In this document: positions 15,001 through 27,000 of the stretch, one piece after another
Layout: every line of letters starts with the position of its first letter
Position numbering within the stretch: the stretch's first letter is position 1
Assembly (NCBI GenBank): GCA_027627225.1
Contig: CM051027.1
Location: 84,941,951-85,005,950, forward strand
Source: Congeria kusceri
Lineage: Eukaryota; Mollusca; Bivalvia; Myida; Dreissenidae
Direction of reading: 5' to 3'
Length of the DNA stretch: 64,000 bases
Notes under the pieces: generated by a model
What the model was told of the DNA's origin: nothing
The model's input: only the letters and a program-made list of their open reading frames with translations
The model's database searches: none
Translations under genes and position numbers: made by a program

Positions 15001-18000
15001 AATTATTAATATGATTCAACCAATTTGAAAATTGATTGTAACGACATTCGTCGGGAAACTTTAACATACGTTTTATTTTGTCTAAAATAAATTGCTTTTG
15101 TACGTGTTAATTTAATGTTAACAGACTACGCGTTACTTCGTAATCAGCTGTACAAAGGCGTTGCCATAATGCGATTATTATATAAGTGTACCTTTCATAT
15201 AGGTTAGCTTGACCGCGTTTCGGTCTTGTCGATCTTTGTAAATATTATACCGTATTTCAGACAGTTTTCTTTGTTTTCCGGCATTCGATAACTGTGATAT
15301 CAGAACAGTAACTGGTGGGCGGAGCCAAATATGCAAGCTTATCGAGCAACGTGGTTTCTGACATGCTTGACATCTGTATCGTTTCAAAATTTAGCGCTGT
15401 CGCAAGGTCACGTGATGCGATCCGAATGCGCAAGCTTACCGTACAATAAGAAGCGTGCGTATAAATTACAGCTAAATTTCGATATACCACACGCTACTTA
15501 TTGCACGATGAGCTTGCATATTTGGCTTCGCCCAACAGTTACCGTCCTGATATCACAGTTACCGGATACCGGAAAACGAAGAAAACTGTCAGAAATATGG
15601 TATAAATGCTGTTAACCGTCACACGAATCTGACGAGGCACGCTGTTACCATCTTACCAATAATTTACATGGCCTATGAACACATTTGATCTGCAGTCGCA
15701 GACAATAACTGTAATCATCTTTGCAAGACGTTAATAAACACTTGTTAGATGTTTTGATGTTTTGTTAATCCCGCGCCGCGAAGGAATGCCCATCGTCCGT
15801 CCGAAGGATTTTTACGAAACTTGGCTCAAATGTTTAGGTCATTGAGACGATGTGCAGAAGGCATGAGTCAGTCACGCCGGCTCAAGGTCAAGGTCACACT
15901 TGAAGGTCAAATATTCGAGCCTCCATTTCGTGTCCGCTCCATATCTCCTATGCCTTTTGAAGGATTTTCATGCAAGTTGGCTAAAATGTTTAGGTCATTG
16001 AGACGATGTGCAGACGGCATGGACCTTTCACGCCTGCTCAAGGTCAAGGTCACACGTGAAGGTTAAAGTTTTGAGCCTCCATTTTCGTCTCCGTTTTTCG
16101 TGTCCGCTCCATATCCCCTATACCCTTTGAAGGATTTTCATGAAACGTGGCTCAAATGTTTTGCTCATGTCCAGAAGACATAAGCCAGTCACGCCAACTC
16201 AAGGTCAAGGTCACACTTGAAGGTTGAATGTTTGAGCCTGTATTTTCACGTCCGTTCTATATCTCCTGAGCCCTTTAAAGGATTTTCATGAAACTTGCCT
16301 CAAATGTTTATCACATTAAGGCAATGTGCAGAAGGCATGAGGCAGTCACGCCACCTCAAGGTCAAGGTCGCACTTGAAGGTCAAATGTTTGAGCCTCCAT
16401 TTTTGTGTATGCTCTATATCTCCTATGGCCTTTGAAGGATTTTCATAAAACTTGGCTGAAATGTTTATCACATTGAGGCGATGTGCAGAAGGCATGGAGC
16501 AGTCTTGCCACCTCAAGGTCAGGGCCACACTTAAATGTCAAATGTTTGAGCCTCCATTTTCGTGTCAGCTCCATGTCTAAATTTCTGAAACTGTACTTTC
16601 ATATCTGGCCCAACTGTGCCAGATTAAGGTCAGTGTGATACTTCAAAGTCATCTTTAAAATCTAATGAAGGATCACGGCGGGGGATATAGCTGTCCTTTG
16701 GACTGCCTTGTTTGTTTTGATCAGTTATGGATAGTTTCACGGTGACGTTATATTAATACATTGAATTGTTTGGGTAGTTTTAAATTTTACGACAACTGCA
16801 GTGCATGAATACATAATAAATATTTAAAAGAATAATCTTACATGAACTTAAGATTAATGGGGGGGGGGGAATTTACGGTATGTCTTTATAAATATATTTG
16901 TGCGTTGTGTTTTAGTTGTATTGTTAACTACGCTATGAACCTTTGGTTATTAAAATACCGAAAGTCGTTTGAATAACCTGGGTTATCAAATGATACCACG
17001 TGATTTATATATATGATATGTAGAACACAGTTGTTTGAGTGAACACCATGTTATTTGATTGATTGAAAAGAAGTACAGGATAATGTAAAGTTATAAATCA
17101 AATATTCAAATTACAAGCTGCATTATACTTGTATTTGGGCTTTTAGAAATCTCACTACAGTAGGTTCTACTGAGCTGCCATATAAATGGAGGTCGAAACC
17201 ATAAAATTTAATATACGATGTAAACGAACATTTTTGCATTTTCTTGCTTTTGATTCGATGTACACTTTTTTTTTTCTTTTCCCCGGTAAGGTAACAGAAA
17301 TTTATCTCAGAAAATGTGTGCCATTGCTGAAATCGCTGTAATATCTCTTTTCCATAATTTGGCAATTTATCCTCGCAATAAAATATGTGTGCAAACAAAA
17401 AACGCACTTCACTATTCACAGCTGCATTTATATGACTTTAAGAGTGCTTTCTAAGTCTCTGACAAAGAAGTCACTGGTAATTATTATTCAATACACGTGC
17501 ATATAATTTACAAGACGCATGTAACAATAATACACAAGTACATACGCATATCCTAAGATTATGTACATTTGTATACGAATTACTAGTAGATACTAGTAAT
17601 TGTCTCACTTAGAATGGACAGTTCGAGAAGGTGGTTTGTGGTGGGAAAGGTCTTATTTTAACGGAATTTGAAGACTGAAATTAAATAATTAAGAACCACC
17701 AAAGTACTGGGTTATTATTCCGATTGATCAGCAGAACTGTTTTCTGTTGCGGAAGAAAATTCTTCGTCCGGTAAAAATTGTAGCAAAATAAATTAATGGA
17801 CTTTTAAGAAAACGTGCTGTTGCATAATTACGGAAACAGGAGCAATGTAAGTTTCGTTTGACGTCATTTTGGCATGTGATTCATTTCTTAGTGTTTTTTC
17901 TTTAATAGGCTTTTCGTGTCGTTGTAAACTCAAAGGTGAAAACGCTTTATTACTGCTATAAGGTAGAATTTTGCTGTTTGCGAATTAAGATGGTTTCTGT

Positions 18001-21000
18001 TTTTGTCTCCCCATGATTAACGAAGAAATCATGTCGATAACGCCCTTCCTGCTGGATAGCGTTCTCCACGACCCTTGTCTGAAAGGGCAAACGTGATGAA
18101 AAGAAATCAAGGATCTGTATCTATAGGAACAGTGCTGCTGCGTGTCGTACACTCGGGATAGCTGCTTGATCGCACGCTATATGTCGTATATTCCTATGAA
18201 AGAAGTTCAGACCGAATTATTTGTCGGAATATTACATCTGTATCAGTATTATCGGGATTTCGACAAAGTTTTCGGTGAATGCAGGTCATTCCTTAAATTT
18301 GGGTTATACATACATTGTATGGATTTTACCGTCTAGTGGCTGAAACTGTTTGTTAGGCTACACGTTAATTTGGAGAAACTGAAAGCCATTTTTAGCTCGA
18401 CTTTTCGAAGAAAAGGCAAGCTATTCTACTCATCCCGGCGTCGGCGTCGGCGTTGGCGTCGGCGTCGGCGTCCGAGCTAGGTTAAAGTTTTTTGGTAAGC
18501 TAGTTTCTCAGGAATGGCTTGAGGGATTTCATTCAAACTTAAAACATTTATTTCCCACATTAAAATGAACCTTAGGCCAAGTTTGGTAACTCTAGTTTGA
18601 AATTTGTCAAATTTATGGACCTTTTTACACTTAGAAATTTAACATAAGCTTTATGGATAGGTTGAAGTTTTTCGGTAAGCTGTTTTCTCAGGAATGGCTT
18701 AAGGGATTTCATTCAAACTTAGAACACTTATTCCCTATATTAATATGCCTCATGGGCCAATTTTGATAACTCTAGTTTAAAATTTGTCAAAATTATGGGC
18801 CTTTTTACACGTAGAAATTTTACATATAAGCTAAAAGGACAAGTTAAAGTTTTTCGGTCAACTAAATTCTAAACTTTTCGTTTCCACTCTCTAACCCGTG
18901 AACGGATTAAGCTATTGTAATGAAACTGCAAACATAGATACCTTATGGCGAAACCTCGCTAGAGATTGCATATGGGGTGGGTGGGGTCGAGGTCACTGTT
19001 ACTAAAAATAGAAAAACGGTTTCCGCTCAATAACTTGAGAATAAATTGAGATAAATCAAACTTAATACATAGATACCTTATATCAAGACATCACTTGGGA
19101 TTGCATATGGTGTGGGTGGGGTCAAGGTCAAGGTCACTGTTACTATAAATAGAAAAAAAACGGTTTCCGCTCAATAACTTGAGAACGCATTGAGATATTT
19201 TAATGAAACTTAACACATAGATACCTTATATCGAGAACTCGCTTGGAATTGCATATGGGGTGGGTGGGGTCAAGGTCACTGTTACTAAAATAGTAAAACG
19301 GTTTCCGCTCAATCACTTTAGAACGCTTGAGATATTTTATTGAAACTTTATACACACATACCTTATATCGAGACCTCGCTTGGGATTGCATATACGGTGG
19401 GTGGGGTAAAGGTCACTGTTAGTAAAAATAGGAAAACGGTTTCCGCTCAATAACTTGAGAACGCATTGAGATTAATGAAACTGAATACATACGTACCTTA
19501 TATAGAGACCTCTCTTGGGATTGCATATAGGGTCAAGGTCACTGTTACTAAATGGAAAAGGGGTTTCTGCTCAGTAACTTGAGAATGAATTGAGATATTT
19601 TAATGACACTTTATACATAGATACCTTATATCAAGACCTCGCTAGGGATTGCGTATGGGGTGAGTGGGGTCAAGGTCACTGTTACTGAATATAGAAAAAC
19701 GGTTTCCGCTCAATAACGTGAGAATGCATTAAGATATTTTAATGAAACTTGATACATATATACCGTATATCGAGACCTACCTTGGGATTGCATATGGGGT
19801 GGGTGAGGTCAAGGTCACTTTTATTAAAAAATTTATTGATGTGCTGACTTTTCGTTACCAAATTTGGTTTTCGTGGAATTTCCATATGTTTTGTTTAGCA
19901 AAAAAAATGCCAGTAACTCTGACAAGCACAAGAAAAATCGAGGGTGCTGTCCTCCGACAGCTCTGGTTATACGTACAGCCGTATACTTGCTGCAAGAAAA
20001 CATTTAAATGTAATTACAACACGCAGTTAACAATTCGTTCAAATACTCACAATACTGAACGTGTGTTTATGTACCCGTAGGTTTAAAACTGTTCGTAATT
20101 GCGTGTATTGCTAACGAATTGTCGTTTTGTAATTTTGTAGTGTACGTTGTGACTAGCAAAACTAAGCAAAATTTGCAAACCTATGGAATGCGTTTAGTGC
20201 ACTTATTGTGCTTGCGTCTGCAAATCTTCAACGCTGAAGTAAACGCAGTGGGACCTTGATAAGTAAATATGAGTTTGGAGTCAGAAAAATTGACTGTCTG
20301 GTTACATATGTATTGGGCAAAACATGCAGCTGTTTATCTATCTGCATGAGTAATGTATATAAAATGGTTTGCATTCGTGCATGGTGTCTTCTAGTGGAAA
20401 TGCGCAAAATTCCTGAATATTCCTGAATATTGTATGGATTAGGTTCTTTACGCGTTGAATATGCACTAAATCAACAGTGCTCGGCGCACCCAGAGTTTTA
20501 GAGTTTATAATGTAAACATTCAAGAGAATTAGCGAAGCGCGGTTCTTCTGCTGTAATCTATACCATTAAACACAATTGCGTACCAGTCTAAGAACAACGA
20601 AACTCATACCAGTTTCATTTTCCTAAAACTGCATCGCATACATTGTTATCAATGTGTTTTATTATTGATGCATTGAATAGAGGTCATATTTCGTTATTAT
20701 TTTTACAAGGACATTTTACCGTATGACAATTATCATACGTTTGCTCCAACAGGGTCTCAATTTCCATGCAAACTAAATGATAATTTACTACATGATGATA
20801 TGGAATATTGGGGAAAATGTGAATGCAAGAAAATGTGTATTGATATTGCACATGGGGCAGCAGAAACATCAAAGGCGTTTGTCTCTGACCGATCAGGTGT
20901 CACTTCTCGTGTGCAGTATGAAGATAACTCGTCGTGCTTACAATTTCACGCGCTGGTGAAATTATTTATTTCACATAAATATAAACACCCTTTGAAAATA

Positions 21001-24000
21001 CGCATTCTACAGACGATATCATCGCACTCGTCTAAATCGGCATCAACCTGCAACACCAGCAACCTTAAAATCACCATTGCCAATCTCAGCACTGTCATCA
21101 TCATCATCATCATCATCACAATAATCATAATAATAATAATAATAATAATCATCATCATCATCATCAACATTACGATCACAAGCATTTCTTCTCAACCGAC
21201 ATAAACACTATGATCCGTATCTCAACTGACATAAACACTATGATCCGTATCTCAACCGACATAAACACTGTGATCCGTATCTCAACCGACATAAACACTA
21301 TAATCCGTATCTCAACTGATATAAACAATGTTATCATTATCCCTGAACTCAAAGAAAAAAGTGTTGCGTTCCGCTTTTAAATAGCAGACACGTCTTTTCA
21401 AAATATTTATGTATTAAACATGCAAATTTTGCATTTTATGTTTACTGAATATAATGCATCTTACAGGCCGAGGCACGCTTGTTTATTCCATAATATTTGA
21501 CGATTTTACAAGTGTTGGACTAAAGCAATTGCAATGCCCATAACACCCATGTGTAAATATTGCAAAGACTTGACATTATTTTTATGAAAGTCAATAACAC
21601 GTTAATGATAGCCAAAAGAAAGGCAAGGAACGCTGGGACGATGTTCAAAAGCATTTCTGTACCTCACAATAGCACGTGAAGTGGGGTAGACTGAGGGCGA
21701 GAGGCTAAACTCAATGTATCTTACTTTCATTCCGGATATAGTCGATGTATCACGATTGAAAAGGTTAATCTAGTTGTAGACTGGTTCCACGGTGGCAATA
21801 TTGTTGAGCTCAGGAAAGTCAACTCGTACACAAATTAACTTTATTCCTGACGTAATTATCTCCCTTTACAGACTTTTTATCTATTTGATGGACGACTTAA
21901 TGAACATTTAAATAGTATTATATCTTTACTTTACATTAGTAACATTAAACATTGGAAATGTTCTAACCTTGCAATATGTATAATTAATTTTTATTGGCTG
22001 TAGACAATTGCATACAGTGAGACGTATCATGTGTTGTGCCACTGTAAACATTGATAATCGATTATGCATTGAATATTCCTTATTCTCATTTCATTCATCC
22101 ATGTTATTTTTTTGAGGTTTAAATACGTGACCCTTATTCTATTTTTCTTAAGGTTGTACCACTCCATAGAATTCATAAGGTTACAGTTTAAAACGTTATT
22201 ACTTTTCATGTAAAGTTATAATGGCAGTTCACTTCTAAATTTAGCGCGCTAATATATCATACGATGACGTCATGTACTGATTGAACCTATGGCTGCAGTC
22301 AGTGGTCGGATATAGTGGTTGTAGATTCTGGCTGTTGACCTTGGTCATGATCTCTGGGCAGAGTTTGGCGGGAAAATTGGATCTGAGTATATATGCACTC
22401 CGAGCCTCAGTTCGTCGCCCGCTTTTAGTTCCAGTTATCGTCGGATTACATTAAGTGTAATTATAAATTATTCTTTCATGTGGATTTATCTATTTTGGAT
22501 ATAAACTAGCGTTTAAATAATATCAGTGAATTTTCTTAAATATAAATAAAGTTTGATAATTTAATAAATTTAAGCATTAGGCATTATTATTAATTTTTGG
22601 GTAACGTCACCTTAGCGAGGTTACGTTAATAGGCAATACTATTAGTGGAATCAATATTTTCATGGTTTCTCAAAATATTACATAGTGTGTGTGTTTGTAG
22701 AAGTGTTAGATCTAGATCTAAATAAAGAAGGTTTGGTTCACAAAAGTTTTGTGTGTTAATTCGGACGCTACCAGGATTACAGACGGTCGGACGACCACAA
22801 CAATATACACATTTCAATTTCGTTGAATAAGAAGTGTACCAGTCAATAATAAATCGAACACAAAAACAACAAGAACATATGTGTGTTTTTTACAATTACA
22901 ATTACAATTGCGATGGAAGGCAGATACAATTACGAAAAATATCCCTATAATATCCTTGTCAGCTAATCAAAATATACAGTTTTGAACATGTTTCCGCAGT
23001 TGTTTTAAAACACAAATGTATATAATTAACAACTTGTCCGTTTTCAGAAGCCAATGCCACCACCAATATAACCACAAATTACACTATGTGTACAACAACA
23101 ACAAGAACAAAAACGACAACAACAAACATGACGGTGATCAACAGCGACATCAACAACAAAACAACCATATCTGCAACAACTACTACTATTATTGTTGCTG
23201 TTGTTGCTGCTGCCAATGCTGCTGTTGCCTTAGATCATATAACAACTACTGCTCCAACTTCGTGGCAAAATTAATTAATTATGACAATTGACAAATACAG
23301 TCACAATATAAATGAGGCGTGTCGTGGGAAACCTGAGCTTAATGCATGTGCGTAGTGTCGTCCCAGATTAGCCTCTGCAGTCCGCACAGGCTAATCCGGG
23401 ACGTCACTTAACGCTTGTATGGTATTTTCTGTTTCAAGGAAGTCTCTTCTAAACATAAATCCACGGTAGGCGGAAAGTGCCGTCCTGGATTAGCCTGTGC
23501 GGACTGCACAGGCTAATCCGGGACGACACTTTACGCACATGCATAAAGCTCCGCTTTCCCACGACACGCCTCAAATAAATAATGATTATGCAAATTGTTT
23601 CACATTTGAATCGTGTCTGCGTACTATTTATTGTTTTAATAGTAGCACTTAATATGCTTGCATTTCAAAAAAAAACTTTTTAAATATCAGAATATATCAT
23701 CATAATTATCGTGTATGTGTGTATGTATGTAATTACGTATGAGATAACCGGTTTAGTCGAGTAAATATTATATCCACCGAGGTTTGCTGACTGAAACCGG
23801 ATTCATCATTTGCATATAGATCTAATTGTAATGCTAACTGTTCAAGGGTCGTGACAAAAGCGAAAGTCTGTGTACACTTAAAACATATGTGACCGAGACT
23901 TTGGGACGGTAAACGTATTAAGAGGACACACTTGTCTCAATGCTAACCAAACCTACCTCAAGGTGGCTGTTAATCTATATGGTTTTCTGGTGTTGGAGTT

Positions 24001-27000
24001 AGTATGGGGAAAAACTCTTTTACTGAATTTCATGAATAAATTTAATGAATATCTTTATAATAAGGAAGACAAAAGTCAAATTACAAATAAATGTTGAAAT
24101 CCACCCACTGCGTTCCCAATGTTTAGTTTTCTAAATGCAGTGTTGAAAGTCTACTTTTTTTCGTTTCAGGGTCCTATGATGGTGATAACGGTATGTATGG
24201 TTTACCTCTCTATTATACTATTTATTGTTTCTACTCAGTTTTATTGACATATAATTTTACTAATTTCATTGACATGTAATTTATAAATTATTTTCGATAA
24301 CATAGGCAGCGGTATTATTTTAACATGGTTAATGAATGGGATAAGATATTGTTCTCATTTACCTTAATACATTTGAGGCGTGTCGTGTACATTTGAGGCG
24401 TGTCGTGGGAAACCTGGGCTTCATGCATGTGCGTAAAGTGTCGTCCCAGATTACCCGGTGCAGTCCGCACAGGCTAATCCGAGACAACACTTTCCGCCTA
24501 CAGTGGATTTATGTTTAAAGGGCATTGAAACAGAAAAAACCATAAAAGAGGCAAGTGCCGTTATGGATTAGCCTTTGCGGGATGACACTTTACCCACATG
24601 CATTAAGCGCGGGTTTCTCACGACACGCCTGGTTAGTATTTCATGTATTTTAACACTGTGCTATCTTCGATGCCTTCAGGACCGTCTTACTGGATGAACC
24701 CAACATGCGGAGGACAGAACCAGTCGCCCATAGATATAGGAGCAGACAGTACGCTGACGTATGATAGCAGTTTGGGCCAGTTCAACTTCACCGGATACAG
24801 CGGCATGACCACCACTCTCCAAAACAACGGACATTCTGGTGAGATACCAGTAATCTTTATTTGTTCGACGCCTCCCACCGTAACAAATACCATTATCATT
24901 ACTTCATTCTAACATGATACTCGCTAATTTTTCTATGGGCAAAGAACACAATCGTTAAAAGTTACAACTATTTAATATACAACGCAAAAAGTAGTTCCGA
25001 TTCCGAGCGGAGCACAGTAAAATATTGTTCTCATTACTATTGCTAACATATTTGTCAAATCATGTTAGAATCGAAATAATTTTCGCATTATCGTTGTTTA
25101 TCGGCCAATAAACAACTCTTTTTCGTTCTGTTGCGTGGCTATTAAACCACTCGGGCTAACGCCCTCGTGATTTAATTTCTACGCATCAGAATTTCAAATC
25201 GTTGTTTATTGGCCGATAAACAGCGACACATCGAAAATTATTTCTTAAGTCTCCTTCTACTTCAATACCACCATCTGCTTAAATTAAGTAGAATTATGGG
25301 TTTATAAGTTTTGGTAAGAGAACGAAACCCATACACGTGTAATTTTGTTCTAATGGTCACATTTTAAAAACCGATTGTTCATATCTTTTTTAACAAAGAT
25401 ATATTTATGTCGTTCAGTGCGGGTCAATAGTCCCGTAGCTTTACATTGGTTTCGGGTGACAGATTTTTTCTAGCTTATTTGATGTAGCTGCCATCTTGCA
25501 TTCCATTTGCTTTTGCGTAATTTGTCTTACATCTGCTTCAGAAGGCTGCATCTTTCTAGCTTACCTTATCTTTTCGAGCTCGCTTCTTGGTTAATAGCTG
25601 TTGCGTTTCGCGTCCTTTAGCTTATATCTGCTTCTATGGTTACAACAATTTCATGAAGCATTTACTAAGATTTTATAAAGTCTAACTATAACGTGACTTC
25701 CATGCATATTTAAATGAAGTCTTTATATTACTTTGGAAACTTCCGGATACACCGGAAGTTTCCAAACTATATGACACGCGATATGTATCGGTATATTTAT
25801 TCTACCTGCAATCAGTACCTCAGTGTAATAACAAATCTGCATACTATAATTCCATTAACTATATATAATATCATAAAGGTTATTTCCTGTTGAACAAACG
25901 TATTATCATAACTGTCAACATCTGCGATGCAGCTAAGGCCCACCAAAATATGTTTGTTTCAACTTACCCGACCTACCCTAAAAATGCCCCAACCCTAGAA
26001 CATTTTGTTTTATTTACCTTTTTCCAATAATTAAATGTTTTAAATGGATTAAATAAGTATGTTTTTTTTATAGCATCCACTTCAAAACAATGTTTAAGGA
26101 TATTACCAGTATGTTTTCAATAATTATTTTGTTTTAGAATCTTAAAGTGGACCATTTACCAAATAGAAAAAAATAAAATAAATCCCTATCTACCTACCCT
26201 AATTTTTTGGGGCATGTAACCTGAAACAAACATATTTTTACGCCTTTTACAGCTGTAACTCAAGCGTCTTTCTTAAGCGGAAATGTGGGCTGATAATTTG
26301 ACTAATTATAGGCACCTATATAACATCCAATATACCGGTACATTTTGAGCATTTGAACGAATTAATACCTATATATTATATTACCGTGAATAATTTCGTT
26401 TCAATGTATATTTTAGAAATATATACACGACCAGATTTTAGGGTACATGCTTTTTCTTACTGTACATACATGTTTCGAAAACAAGTAAGATACTTAAATT
26501 GTATGTATATTAATACTTATCCTTAACTTATGTCGGAAATATCAGGTCCGGACATTTTTACGCCCGTCTTTCTCGGACTTAAGTCGCGGTCTAACTGGTA
26601 AATTTTCAAAGAACTGATTGAAAACTTTCATTTGCGAAAATGTTAGTTATATTTGAGATTATCAACTTGATCAACTAGCCTGATACGACAGTTTCATCGT
26701 TTGTTTTATGTTTATCAACTAATGACATGCGGTGGCATGACTTGATGCTTGAACATCGAACACTCAACATTTTGAATTTCTAACAGTCTCCGTTGTTTCC
26801 CTTTTGCAACATACAGCGTTTTGTTTTGTTGGCGGGGAAGGGTGGACTTTCAATGCTATTGGCGGGGTAGGATGGAATTTCACGGCTATTGGCAGGGAAG
26901 AGTGAACTTTCAAGGCTATTGGCGGGGTATGGTGGACTTTCAATGCTATTGGCGGGGAAGGGTGGAATTTCAAGGCTATTGGCAGGGTAGGATGGACTTG

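Noticed and set aside
23041..23274. Thr-rich open frame with a hydrophobic stretch ([17 protein letters not shown]) after a TTTTCAG acceptor-like site, upstream of CA exon 2
   Set aside because: It tracks a CAA/GTT/GCT low-complexity tract, and splicing from CA exon 1 (phase 1) would create an immediate stop.
24687..24899. Antisense open frame over CA exon 3, and a similar one at 56675-56896
   Set aside because: Shadows of the coding exon. Sense-strand CA signatures and paralog conservation explain them.
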